From Omnitrophica bacterium RIFCSPLOWO2_12_FULL_50_11 (GTDB lineage: Bacteria > Omnitrophota > Omnitrophia > Omnitrophales > Danuiimicrobiaceae): a DNA stretch of 49,524 bases. Shown here piece by piece: positions 36,243 through 44,641 of the stretch (positions are counted from its first letter, which is position 1; each line of letters begins with the position of its first letter). A program made the translations under genes and the position numbers. The stretch lies in the NCBI GenBank assembly GCA_001804315.1, contig MHFT01000029.1, positions 1 through 49,524 on the forward strand, in the 5' to 3' direction. Under the pieces are notes generated by a model. That model saw nothing but the letters and a program-made list of their open reading frames with translations. It was not told where the DNA came from and did not search any database.

Positions 36243-36794
36243 TTACAGATAGGCTGTTCCTAACAGATGAAATGTGATCTTCACCCGAAGTTGCTTTTCG
36301 AGAGTCTGAAAACGCCTTTTCACACAATCAGTCAACGCAGGCTTCCTCGGAACATCCACTTCCAAGACGAGCGCGTAAGTGGCCTTTCTGCCGTGACCCA
36401 TGATTTTCGAATTGAGGTCCGTGATATTCAACCCCGATGATGCAAGAACCTGGCACACTCGAAACACAATACCGGCACGGTCCTTACCCAGGACAGACGC
36501 CACCCAAGGCTCCGTACCGCGGAGGTGTTTCTCGCCCCGCTTGACGCGGCGCAGAATAGGCCGAACGGCAATCGACAAGTGATACTGCCTCCTGATCTGA
36601 TCCAGGCGCTCGCGAAGCACAGCGGCGGCAGATTTCGTCTTCAAATCAGCCAGCAAAATCATCGCAAATTCCCCTTCTAAAATCGTCATGCTTGCGTCTT
36701 CTAAGTTCCCTTTTGACTTAAAAATTGCTCCCGTCAGCTCCGCAATAATGCCCGGTCGATCCTTCCCCGTAACGGTAACCGCAATCATCATCAC
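36243..36794 (-). CDS. Double-ACT-domain regulatory protein (GcvR-like)
   Basis: The 183-residue protein consists of two ACT domains, at about 1-80 (VTVTGKDRPGIIAELTGAIF) and 95-175 (ASVLGKDRAGIVFRVCQVL). ACT domains bind amino acids and form dimers. GcvR, the glycine-cleavage repressor accessory protein, has the same layout, but no gcv genes are nearby, so the ligand and role are open. It overlaps the upstream nucleotidyltransferase gene by 4 bases. Confidence 0.85.
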   Translation of the reverse strand: MMMIAVTVTGKDRPGIIAELTGAIFKSKGNLEDASMTILEGEFAMILLADLKTKSAAAVLRERLDQIRRQYHLSIAVRPILRRVKRGEKHLRGTEPWVASVLGKDRAGIVFRVCQVLASSGLNITDLNSKIMGHGRKATYALVLEVDVPRKPALTDCVKRRFQTLEKQLRVKITFHLLGTAYL

Positions 36795-38146
36795 TCACCC
36801 CTTCCCTGCTCTGCGTCCTTTGAAGCTTCTCGGACAAAGTTTGTCACGATCCATTTTAATGCTTCTTCCCGTGACGAGAGTTTTCCTTCTAACTGGAGCG
36901 AATAAGCTTCCTCCAAAATCGTCCTCCTGATCGGCCCCGCTGGAATACCCAATTGGATCAAGTCGTAGCCGTTGACGATCGATTTCGGTTTTAATTCTTC
37001 TCGTTTTAATTCGCGCACCTTGCGTTTCAGAAACCGATAGAGATCAAGTTCCCCATGGCTCGCCAGGCAATCAATGCGGTGTAACTCCAGCTCGATTGGA
37101 AACGTCTTTCGTGTCACGAACCGTATCAACTTCCCCAGCCTCATTTTTTTTACATCCGCAAACGTCATATGATGCTCCACACAGGAAACAACGTCTTCAG
37201 TTTCCTGATTCGAAAATCGAAGACGCTTCAAAATCTCACGAGCCATCTCAGCCCCAATCCTTGCATGATGATAAAAATGAATCCTCTTGCCTTCGTCCGA
37301 ATACGTTTTGGGCTTACCCACATCATGCAGCAACGCCCCAAAAGCGAGCGCGGGAGGTGGCTCCTTCAACTGGCCCATGAGCAGCCGCGTATGGGTAAAG
37401 ACATCCCCTTCCGGATGAAATTCCGGAGGCTGTCGGACCCCTTTCATCGCTTCTACCTCAGGAAGTACTTCCTTTAAGAGTCCGCTCTCTTCCAAAAGCG
37501 TGAGCGCGCGATCGGCGTGGGGACGAGTAAACATTTTCACAAGCTCATCCCGGATCCGCTCTTGACTCACAGAATGAATTTTCTTCGCGAGTCGCGTCAT
37601 CGCAAGCCACGTCCGCGGCTCCACGCCAAAACCAAGGTTCGACGCGAATCGAATCGCTCGAAGCAAGCGCAGCCGGTCCTCTTCAAACCGATCCTCCGGT
37701 TCTCCGATGGTTCGTATCGTCTTCGCACGAATATCATTCACACCGTGCACATAATCAATAATGGATTGTTTGATCGGGTCGTAAAAGAGCCCGTTCACTG
37801 TAAAATCACGACGTTTGGCATCTTCGGCAGGCGTCGTAAACGAAATCCCATCGGGATGCCTTCCATCTCGGTAGGGGCCTTCCCGCCGAAAGGTGGCAAC
37901 CTCAAAATGCTGCTTTCCCTTGACGACCAACATCACCCCAAACTCCTTTCCAACCTCAACACACTTAGGAAAAATCCGTGCGACCTCATCCGGCGTGGCA
38001 GAGGTTGCGATATCGTAGTCCTTTGGGTCCTGTTTCATAACGAGATCGCGAACGCAGCCGCCCGCAAAATAGGCGTTATAATTCTGCGCCCGCAATTCTC
38101 TTACGATTTGAATCGCTTCCTTAACGTCTATTGATCGATTCGTCAT
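36791..38146 (-). CDS. CCA-adding / poly(A) polymerase-type nucleotidyltransferase with HD domain
   Basis: The 451-residue protein starts with the nucleotidyltransferase fold: FAGGCVRDLVMK (28-39) and catalytic DYDIATSA (43-50). The RNA-binding RRDFTVNGLFYDP and RLLRAIRFASNLGF segments follow. An HD phosphohydrolase domain is visible from about 220 (TRLLMGQL, LHDVGKPKTY, HFYHHARIGAEMA). It probably repairs or adds tRNA CCA ends; family members that polyadenylate RNA look alike. The ATG 38146 is used; the frame is open to 38323, which would overlap acyP. Confidence 0.88.
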   Translation of the reverse strand: MTNRSIDVKEAIQIVRELRAQNYNAYFAGGCVRDLVMKQDPKDYDIATSATPDEVARIFPKCVEVGKEFGVMLVVKGKQHFEVATFRREGPYRDGRHPDGISFTTPAEDAKRRDFTVNGLFYDPIKQSIIDYVHGVNDIRAKTIRTIGEPEDRFEEDRLRLLRAIRFASNLGFGVEPRTWLAMTRLAKKIHSVSQERIRDELVKMFTRPHADRALTLLEESGLLKEVLPEVEAMKGVRQPPEFHPEGDVFTHTRLLMGQLKEPPPALAFGALLHDVGKPKTYSDEGKRIHFYHHARIGAEMAREILKRLRFSNQETEDVVSCVEHHMTFADVKKMRLGKLIRFVTRKTFPIELELHRIDCLASHGELDLYRFLKRKVRELKREELKPKSIVNGYDLIQLGIPAGPIRRTILEEAYSLQLEGKLSSREEALKWIVTNFVREASKDAEQGRGE

Positions 38147-38222
38147 GATCTGCTCAATGACAGTGCACCCCAATAACCTCTTGGTTGCTGGTGTGCTCTT
38201 CTTCACAACAGCGGTGGCCTGT

Positions 38223-38495
38223 TTAACGGCACGTAAATGAATGAAATTGGTGCGTTGCCTCCCCCCACTCCACAGCCACCTCTTCCACGCGGGCTGATGG
38301 AGGCCCTTCGCGACACCATTCAATCATCTTGCGGACCGACGTCTCCTCTCCTTCTAAGACGACTTCCACACGTCCATCCACCAAGTTCCGCGCGAACCCA
38401 ACCACTTCATGGTTCCGTGCCTCATAGGCGGCAGTCGCACGAAAGAAAACGCCCTGCACGAGTCCCGAGATAAGGACGCGGGCGTGCTTCTTCAT
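38223..38495 (-). CDS. acyP: Acylphosphatase
   Basis: This small enzyme hydrolyses acyl phosphates. The 90-residue protein has the phosphate-binding loop GLVQGVFFRA with Arg19 and the catalytic Asn37 in GFARNLVDGRVEV. Length and order match the family. Its start codon lies in the left arm of a 16-bp inverted repeat (38494-38597). Confidence 0.94.
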   Translation of the reverse strand: MKKHARVLISGLVQGVFFRATAAYEARNHEVVGFARNLVDGRVEVVLEGEETSVRKMIEWCREGPPSARVEEVAVEWGEATHQFHSFTCR

Positions 38496-38597
38496 CCCCC
38501 ACCACTTTTTGGTAGATTCCCTTTAGATATGTTTCGGTGAAATAAAAAAAACAATCGCATCTTCCTATTAAGATCGTACGGAAAAGTGGTGGGGGAT
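38494..38597. repeat. 16-bp inverted repeat flanking the acyP 5' region
   Basis: atcccccaccactttt (38494-38509) is the exact reverse complement of 38582-38597, separated by 72 bases. The left arm includes the start of acyP, the right lies 22 bases before the end of the transporter gene. A run of eight A (T in acyP-sense RNA) is at about 38544-38551. In RNA the arms would pair the acyP start region with upstream leader sequence. Confidence 0.75.
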
Positions 38598-38619
38598 CAT
38601 CCTTCACGATTCTTACGAT

Positions 38620-39792
38620 TCATAAAACCTTGAGCCGCGGAACCACGAGAAAGCCCAAGAGCACGAAAGCGGCCGTCATGAGAATCAGCGCCTTCAAACC
38701 CACCTGTTCGTACAAAAAACCACCAGCAATGCTAGAACCCGCTTGTCCCATATTGAAAAGACTTGCGAGAATAGCAAATAAAGAGCTTTCAATACCCGTG
38801 GCATGCGACAATTTCGCTGCCGACGAAAGAAGGGGTAAGAGCGTCATGTAACCCAAGATGCCGGAAAACAGTGTCATCGAGAGCGCCGAGATCTGTGACC
38901 GAATGAGGAGTGCAAGCAAGGCATCCACGAAAGCGACACCAACTGCCCAATAAAGCGTCGTCTTAAGGGAAAGATGTCGTGAACCCGTCAGGAAAACGAG
39001 ACACCCCAGGATCGCCCCCGCCCACGCAACACTGCCGAGGACCCCTAGAAAAACTTCGTCAAAACCGAGCTTCTCACGCAGGTAAAAAAAAAGAGGTGTT
39101 CCGATCGCAGCGGAACCAGAAGCGATCAGGAGAAGTAGAGATAACCATTTCAAATCACCCCGGAGGAGGTAGCGAAAGCTATCGCGGATCGGGGTCAAGA
39201 TGTTCTGCTTCTTCTGCTCGCGGCGAACGGGATCTTCCTGAACGAAAAGCGCTGCGACAAGTGAAGTCAAGGGCAACATTGCCGTCAGCAAAAAAATGAA
39301 GTTTGCCGGATACCGAGCGGCCAGAATGCCCCCGGTCACGCCTGCGATCACGGAGCCAATGCTTCTCGCCCCCCAAGAAATGCCCTGGTAAATCTGAGCG
39401 GTACCCGCTACAGAGTGTTCTACCACGAGTCCATCCGTGATCACATCTGTAGCGGCCAGCCCCAGATTGGCGACGCTCATGGCTACAATCAAGCACATTT
39501 CGTTGGGAGGCAGCACACTTAGGAGACACCAGCCGATCGACGAGAAGGCTGAGCAAATCACCAAATATGGCTTTCTTCGCAGCCCCCAAAGCGGGATCGC
39601 ATCGGAAACGGCCCCGTAAATAATCTTGCAATACCATGGGAACGCACCGACAGCCGTCAGCCAGGCAATTTTGGCAATGCTAAAGCCCTGAGCACGCAGG
39701 TACAGCGGAAACGCAACGTTGGCAATTCCGAGAGAGCCTTGTATGAAGTAGACGATGGCGGCGAGCTTGGCAATACGCCAGTGAAGCGACAT
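38620..39792 (-). CDS. BT1/folate-biopterin-type MFS transporter
   Basis: The 390-residue protein has about 12 membrane helices. Its N-terminal half matches the folate-biopterin transporter pattern: YFIQGSLGIANVAFPLYLR, WYCKIIYGAVSDAIPL, LRRKPYLVI and TDVITDGLVVEHS. FBT members carry folates or pterins in trypanosomatids, plants and some bacteria. Substrate here is not proven, and a general MFS permease cannot be excluded. It lies 3 bases after a small Cys-rich protein gene. Confidence 0.8.
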   Translation of the reverse strand: MSLHWRIAKLAAIVYFIQGSLGIANVAFPLYLRAQGFSIAKIAWLTAVGAFPWYCKIIYGAVSDAIPLWGLRRKPYLVICSAFSSIGWCLLSVLPPNEMCLIVAMSVANLGLAATDVITDGLVVEHSVAGTAQIYQGISWGARSIGSVIAGVTGGILAARYPANFIFLLTAMLPLTSLVAALFVQEDPVRREQKKQNILTPIRDSFRYLLRGDLKWLSLLLLIASGSAAIGTPLFFYLREKLGFDEVFLGVLGSVAWAGAILGCLVFLTGSRHLSLKTTLYWAVGVAFVDALLALLIRSQISALSMTLFSGILGYMTLLPLLSSAAKLSHATGIESSLFAILASLFNMGQAGSSIAGGFLYEQVGLKALILMTAAFVLLGFLVVPRLKVL

Positions 39793-39795
39793 GGA

Positions 39796-40113
39796 TCAAT
39801 CCGAAAAGAACTGCCTCGCCTTTTGACGGCCGCTTAACGTTTTGAAATCGTCGTAATCAATCCAAGCTAAATCACTGCGCGCTTCACTGAGACGTTTCAC
39901 GATTCCAAATCGTTCACCCGGATGGGACGCAAAACGTCGGCTTGTCACGTATCGAAAGCCGGTGTGGCACCGAAGACATTCCTTCACGGTCTTGTAATCC
40001 AGACCTACCTCACGACAAGAAGCGCAATCCCCTTTCACATCCCCCACGACTAAAAGGTGTTGCTCGACCTCCGATAAATCCTTTTGCGTCCAAACCCGAA
40101 GCCAGGCCTGCAT
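39796..40113 (-). CDS. Unrecognised four-cysteine small protein
   Basis: I do not recognise this 105-residue protein. It has Cys30-x2-Cys33 and Cys46-x2-Cys49-His50 separated by 12 residues, which looks like a zinc-binding knuckle pair. The CLRCH stretch formally fits a haem c site, but there is no signal peptide, so zinc is more likely. The remainder is charged. It lies 3 bases before the transporter gene and 7 bases after the upstream EF-Tu-like gene, so a common transcript is likely. Confidence 0.7.
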   Translation of the reverse strand: MQAWLRVWTQKDLSEVEQHLLVVGDVKGDCASCREVGLDYKTVKECLRCHTGFRYVTSRRFASHPGERFGIVKRLSEARSDLAWIDYDDFKTLSGRQKARQFFSD

Positions 40114-40120
40114 GGTAGGG

Positions 40121-40525
40121 TCAGCCGACGCTCGGACGGTTCACCGACTGCGATGCCAACCTTTCCTCGGCGGGAAGCAGAAGATCATGCTCACGGACCC
40201 GTTCATTTACCTCGAGGCCAATCTCGTCACCTTTCTTGGCCCTTTGAAGGGGCCGGTGATTGATCTGCATGCTTGTGACTTTCTGGCTGAAGTTGGTCGT
40301 ATGGCCTTGAAACTTCACTTCCTCACCAACCACGAGGGGTTTCTTTAACATGACGACAGCTGCTTTCACATTCGGAAAATAATGGGTCACCACCCCAATC
40401 GCGGCTGATTTCCGTTTCTTTCCTTTGGCAGCTGACTTTTTCTTCACCCTCGTTTTGCGCCCGACCGGCTTCTTTGACTTCTTTACCTTCTTGAGCGGCT
40501 TTTTTTTCGCTTTGCGTGTTGCCAT
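40121..40525 (-). CDS. EF-Tu domain II-like small protein with Lys-rich N-terminus
   Basis: The 134-residue protein has about 40 N-terminal residues almost all Lys, Arg, Ala and Ser (e.g. KKPLKKVKKSKKPVGRKT), like the tail of histone H1. The rest is a beta-barrel resembling translation-factor domain II: IGVVTHYFPNVKAAVV, LVVGEEVKFQGHTTNFSQ and AKKGDEIGLEVNERV. It should bind nucleic acid; the role is unknown. A strong AAGGAGGT site is at 40530-40537 just before the ATG at 40525. Confidence 0.8.
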   Translation of the reverse strand: MATRKAKKKPLKKVKKSKKPVGRKTRVKKKSAAKGKKRKSAAIGVVTHYFPNVKAAVVMLKKPLVVGEEVKFQGHTTNFSQKVTSMQINHRPLQRAKKGDEIGLEVNERVREHDLLLPAEERLASQSVNRPSVG

Positions 40526-40536
40526 AATCACCTCCT

Positions 40537-41187
40537 TTATTCTATGTCGCTTTTGAGCGGAACGAAACGGACGCGCATGAGCTGCCTCGTGATGAAAACG
40601 CCTTTTTTCTTACGGCCAAGCACTAAATCTTGGTCTCCTTCCCCAATTGGAATCATCACAGTACCGTTTTCAACAAGCTGGTCTCGGAAAGCATCCGGAA
40701 TCTCCTGAGCAGCAGCAGTCACGATGATATGGTCAAAAGGCGCATGTTCACGCCAGCCTTCTCGTCCGTTCCCCACTTTCAAAAAAACATTCCGATGGCC
40801 CAACTCCTCGAGACGGCTTTTCGCGCGTTCATGAAGTTCTGGAATCATCTCGACTGAATACACCTCTTTCACCATCTCAGCCAAGATGGCGGTTTGGTAA
40901 CCTGAGCCCGTGCCGATTTCCAAAACTCGATTTTCACGCTTGAGCTCCAGTTGTTCAGTCATGAAGGCAACCACATAGGGTTGAGAAATAGTTTGCTCGA
41001 AACCAATGGGAAGCGGTTGGTCATCGTAAGCCTTCGCTTCGAGTGCCGGTGCAACAAATAATTCACGCCGCACCTTCTGGAAGGCGCGCAAAACCCGTTG
41101 GTCGCTAATCCCACGGCTTTTCAGATGCCGCCCGATCATGTGCTCGCGGGCTTTGACCAACCAATCCACCTGCTTCCGCTTATCCAC
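40537..41187 (-). CDS. pcm: Protein-L-isoaspartate O-methyltransferase
   Basis: Pcm methylates damaged isoaspartyl residues to begin their repair, using S-adenosylmethionine. The 216-residue protein has the SAM-binding VLEIGTGSGYQTAILAEM, the preceding TISQPYVVAFMTE loop and the later PIGEGDQDL motif. The start is a GTG (41187). The ATG at 41139 is a plausible shorter start that aligns with the usual N-terminus. It is followed by the Lys-rich protein gene. Confidence 0.92.
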   Translation of the reverse strand: MDKRKQVDWLVKAREHMIGRHLKSRGISDQRVLRAFQKVRRELFVAPALEAKAYDDQPLPIGFEQTISQPYVVAFMTEQLELKRENRVLEIGTGSGYQTAILAEMVKEVYSVEMIPELHERAKSRLEELGHRNVFLKVGNGREGWREHAPFDHIIVTAAAQEIPDAFRDQLVENGTVMIPIGEGDQDLVLGRKKKGVFITRQLMRVRFVPLKSDIE

Positions 41188-41231
41188 AGTTCTCTTATTG
41201 CCAGCACGAGCGGAGGTCGCAATGATGAACC

Positions 41232-41669
41232 TTATTGATCCTTAGCTTTGCTCGCCTTTCTAAAGTCAAGCATTCGAAACAACCATGAAAACATCGAATC
41301 CCCAAATGACTGGACTGTTTGGACCGCTTGATCTGTCCCGCGTCCCACGAGCTCATTTGAAGTACCCATCATCTCAAGTGCGCCTTTTTCAACCGCCGTC
41401 ATCGTCTTCGTCACCTTATTTTTTTCCTCCTTTGCGGTCTCGACTTGCGCACCTTCGACAGTCACGACGGCTTTTGTTCTGCCGTTGACTTTGCGAATCG
41501 CGACTTTTGTTGCCTCTTCTGCTCCAGCAAGATCACCACCATCCAACAAAGAAAGAACAAAAACACAGAGCGCTACGAACATGAACGGCAAACCGCTTTT
41601 CCTCAAAGTAGCCGATGCAAACGCAAACCGTAAGGGCCCCCTGCAACATGACACACGTCGCGGCATCAT
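41232..41669 (-). CDS. Unrecognised secreted protein coupled to rmuC
   Basis: I do not recognise this 145-residue protein. It has an N-terminal signal-like segment (PFMFVALCVFVLSLLDGG at about 28-45) followed by AGA, a possible cleavage site. The rest is polar and helical (EKNKVTKTMTAVEKGALEMM) with a hydrophobic patch near the C-terminus (FGDSMFSWLFRMLDF). Its ATG overlaps the rmuC stop by 4 bases (ATGA), so it is translationally coupled. Confidence 0.65.
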   Translation of the reverse strand: MMPRRVSCCRGPLRFAFASATLRKSGLPFMFVALCVFVLSLLDGGDLAGAEEATKVAIRKVNGRTKAVVTVEGAQVETAKEEKNKVTKTMTAVEKGALEMMGTSNELVGRGTDQAVQTVQSFGDSMFSWLFRMLDFRKASKAKDQ

Positions 41670-42670
41670 TTAGCGGGTTCCAATGACTCCGATTTTTCGG
41701 AACCAGCCGGCATCATTTGATCGACGAGCGCAAGCTTTCCACCGAATTGATCCATTCCACGTTGGACTCGCTCGTGCGAGCCCTTCGCATGATTCAAGTG
41801 CGTTCCTAACGTTTCAAAATCTTCGGCAATGCGCCGAAAGTCGGCTTGCATCTTCTTTAACGATTCTGTAATCTCTCTTGCTGCCTGATCCACCTTAAGA
41901 CCGCGAAGTCCGATCAGAATCACTTGAAGATAGGCATAAAAACTATTGGGCGAAACGGGGACCACATAATGATCGAGGGCGTACGTACTCAAGGCAGGCT
42001 CTCCTGTGTCCGGCTCCGATGCAATGACTTCGTAATAAACGTTTTCTGCAGGAATATACATCAGGGCGAAATCAAACGTGCCCTCCTCAGGTAAGATGTA
42101 CCGCTCTGATATCGCGTCCACATGCCTCTTCACGTCACGGCCAAATTCTTTTCCGGCTCTCCGCTTTTCCTCCGGCGTTTTATCGGCAACAAGACGTTGG
42201 AAGTTTTCAAGCGGGAATTTCGCATCCACGGGAACCAAGTGATCCCCCACAAAAATAACGGCGTCCACCCGCGTCCCGTTTCGAAATTGATACTGGAGCT
42301 GAAAGTGATCCCGCGGTATCATCTGGTTCAAAATATCTGCGAGCATCAACTCTCCGAAGCCCCCACGCGCCTTTGGCGCCCTCAACACATCCTGGAGCTT
42401 CCCAATCTCTTTTCCTACTTCAAAGATTTTGACACTCGATTCTTCCAATACCCCGAGCCGCGTGTAGACATCGCTTATCGCCTTCACGGTCCCTTCCCCA
42501 GCTTGCTGCGACAATCGGGCTGTCTGCTCCAGATGCAAGTTCACCCGTTCGGTCATGAGCGATAATTCTTTCCGGAGGGTACCACTGCCTTGAACGAGGA
42601 TCACCCAACAAATCAAAAGGGTCGCAAGAAGAAGGATTAAAATGGTGCTCCCAAGTAAGGTCATAGTCAC
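41666..42670 (-). CDS. rmuC: RmuC-family DNA recombination protein
   Basis: RmuC proteins limit DNA inversions at short repeats; the fold is nuclease-like. The 334-residue chain begins with a membrane helix (STILILLLATLLICWVILV), then a coiled region and the RmuC core: RGGFGELMLADIL, DAVIFVGDHLVPVDAKFPLE and FALMYIPAENVYYEV. The start is GTG 42670 or ATG 42664; no strong ribosome site decides. Its presence is notable in a region rich in inverted repeats, but that may be coincidence. Confidence 0.9.
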   Translation of the reverse strand: MTMTLLGSTILILLLATLLICWVILVQGSGTLRKELSLMTERVNLHLEQTARLSQQAGEGTVKAISDVYTRLGVLEESSVKIFEVGKEIGKLQDVLRAPKARGGFGELMLADILNQMIPRDHFQLQYQFRNGTRVDAVIFVGDHLVPVDAKFPLENFQRLVADKTPEEKRRAGKEFGRDVKRHVDAISERYILPEEGTFDFALMYIPAENVYYEVIASEPDTGEPALSTYALDHYVVPVSPNSFYAYLQVILIGLRGLKVDQAAREITESLKKMQADFRRIAEDFETLGTHLNHAKGSHERVQRGMDQFGGKLALVDQMMPAGSEKSESLEPAK

Positions 42671-42716
42671 ATTGACGTCCGTCTGTGGCGAAAAGTTATT
42701 CTATCAGAATAAAGGG

Positions 42717-44216
42717 TTACCTCACAAACGTAATATTTGCGTCTTCACGGTGAAGACTGGGGTCCGCTAAAACAATCACTCTGCCTCTTGATGACCGCGC
42801 AATTTCTGCCAGTGCTTTTTGTTCTTCATGGAGCAACCGCTCTGCCACGTGCGGATGCACGTACACATTTAACACTTTATCTTTCGAATGATTCAACGTC
42901 TTTTTGATCTCCTTAATCGTCTGGATCGCCATCGTGGTCACTGACTTGACGGTGCCCTTTCCTTCGCAGTAAGGACAGCTCCCGTAAACGGCACTCTCCA
43001 AGGATGGGCGAATCCTTTGCCGAGTCATCTCCACGAGACCGAGTTCGGACATAGGCAAGATATTCGTTTTCGCCCGATCCCGTTTCACGGCGTCACGAAA
43101 CAGCCTGTACAGATGCCGTCGATGATCCGGATTTGACATATCGATGAAGTCAATAATAATGATACCGCCCATGTCGCGCAATCGCACCTGTCGCGCTACC
43201 TCCTGAGCTGCCTCAAGATTCGTCCGATAGACCGTCTCCTCTAAGCTGTTTTCACCCGTAAACTTTCCTGTATTGACATCAATCGCAACGAGACCCTCCG
43301 TTTGTTCAATCACGATATGGCCGCCCGAGTGAAGAAACACTTTTTTGTGAAACGTTTTCTCAATTTCCCGCTCAATTCGGTAGCGTTCAAACAGCGGCGG
43401 ACCGTCCCGATGCCATTCGACTTTCACATCCTGGTCCGGTAAGTAAATCTTCAAGAAATGTTTGACCTGATCGTACAAAAGCCGGCCATCCACAACGATC
43501 CGGTTCATGTCATCGGTGAGATAATCCCGAATCATTCGTTCGACAAGATCCAGCTCCCGATGAATGAGGCTGGGAGCTTGCATGCGGCCTGACTCTGACT
43601 TGATGTGCTTCCAGGTCTTGGCCAGATATTTAATATCCCGGCTGAAATCGTGCTTGTCCCTTCCTTCGCCAGCGGTCCGGACAATAAAACCGACGTCCTC
43701 GGGATGATCGATTTCGGAAAGGATTTTTCGGATGCGGGAGCGTTCGCGGAGGTCATCAATCCGCCGAGAGATGCCGGTCTTTGTCTCGCCCGGAATGAGC
43801 ACCAAATACCGTGCCGGAAGGGCAATGTGAGTGGTGAGCCGCGGCCCTTTATCACGAATCGGTTCTTTGACCACCTGAACCGTTATTTCCTGGCTCGGTT
43901 TCAGAACCTCATCGATACTCGGAATCTTTGCGCGATGTCTTCGCTGATGGAGATCGACTTCGTCAAATTCGGAATCGATGTCGAACGGTGATTCCACCGC
44001 ATCCGCCACATAAAGGAAACCATCCTTTTTGGTTCCCAGATCGATAAAGGCCGCTTGAATCCCAGGAACGACGGATTTGACTCTCCCTTTGTAAATATTG
44101 CCGAACATCCGATAAGCATCGGCGCGTTCGATAAAAAACTCTTCCAATTTTCCATCTTCGAGGATCGCGACCCGTTTCTCGTTCACCTCGAGCGATATCA
44201 AGATCTCTTTTTTCAT
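42717..44216 (-). CDS. rng: Ribonuclease G/E
   Basis: This endonuclease cuts AU-rich RNA and helps mature 16S rRNA. The 499-residue protein starts with an S1-like RNA-binding domain (NIYKGRVKSVVPGIQAAFID), then the catalytic domain with AIDVNTGKFTG and IIIIDFIDM aspartates, and the Zn-link pair in CPYCEGKG. It lacks the long RNase E scaffold tail, so RNase G is the better name. The start is ATG 44216; the open frame adds a TTG at 44225. Confidence 0.95.
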   Translation of the reverse strand: MKKEILISLEVNEKRVAILEDGKLEEFFIERADAYRMFGNIYKGRVKSVVPGIQAAFIDLGTKKDGFLYVADAVESPFDIDSEFDEVDLHQRRHRAKIPSIDEVLKPSQEITVQVVKEPIRDKGPRLTTHIALPARYLVLIPGETKTGISRRIDDLRERSRIRKILSEIDHPEDVGFIVRTAGEGRDKHDFSRDIKYLAKTWKHIKSESGRMQAPSLIHRELDLVERMIRDYLTDDMNRIVVDGRLLYDQVKHFLKIYLPDQDVKVEWHRDGPPLFERYRIEREIEKTFHKKVFLHSGGHIVIEQTEGLVAIDVNTGKFTGENSLEETVYRTNLEAAQEVARQVRLRDMGGIIIIDFIDMSNPDHRRHLYRLFRDAVKRDRAKTNILPMSELGLVEMTRQRIRPSLESAVYGSCPYCEGKGTVKSVTTMAIQTIKEIKKTLNHSKDKVLNVYVHPHVAERLLHEEQKALAEIARSSRGRVIVLADPSLHREDANITFVR

Positions 44217-44641
44217 AGTCCCCAACTTTTTTTCGCTGATTCATGTTTCGTATCTGTCGAAAACTGATTTGCAAGGACTGGTAACGCAACAACGCGCTGC
44301 TCAAGCAAGAACCAAATGTGGAATCCATTCGTTCGGAGGACTCCGACGTAACTCGTTCCAACCAACAATCTTCCATTCTGATATTTGGCGTCATCTTGAT
44401 CTCAAAGCAATGTGCAAATTATACCAAACTTTCACTCGATTTGGAACCTGCTAAGTTGAACGGGGTGCGTACCACTCCATGCAGTCGTCATTGCGAGGCA
44501 GCGTCCCAAAGCATCGCCGAAGCAATCTACGTTCTGAGATTGCTTCGTCTGCGCCTGGAATGCATCCTCGCAATGACGTCGGGGATTACTGCATCAAGTG
44601 GTAGACACCCGTTGAACGTTGCTTACGACTGCATCTCTTGC
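44217..44641. other. Gap between rng and pilQ
   Basis: These 425 bases contain a MITE-like element (44463-44610) with flanking 8-bp repeats. I see no supportable gene. The stretch 44217-44454 holds the rng 5' leader; a weak TTGCAA-16-TACGAA pair on the minus strand (about 44242-44269) may be its promoter, but the match is poor. Confidence 0.7.
44463..44610. mobile_element. MITE-like element, copy 2 (148 bp)
   Basis: The ends are inverted repeats: gggtgcgtaccactccatg on the left and the complement of gggtgtctaccacttgatg on the right (19 of 23 bases over the full end). Inside, cgtcattgcgagg and cctcgcaatgacg form a second inverted pair, and aagcaatct/agattgctt a third. It is flanked by an exact 8-bp direct repeat GTTGAACG (44455-44462 and 44611-44618). 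Bases 44518-44541 match copy 1 in the opposite orientation. No open frame of size; it needs an outside transposase. Confidence 0.8.

Noticed and set aside
37517-38134. 205-codon plus-strand frame opposite the nucleotidyltransferase
   Set aside because: The minus-strand gene has clear catalytic motifs through the whole stretch; the plus frame has none.
39964-39978. CxxCH haem c site in the four-cysteine protein
   Set aside because: There is no signal peptide and a second CxxC pair is present, so a zinc site is more likely.
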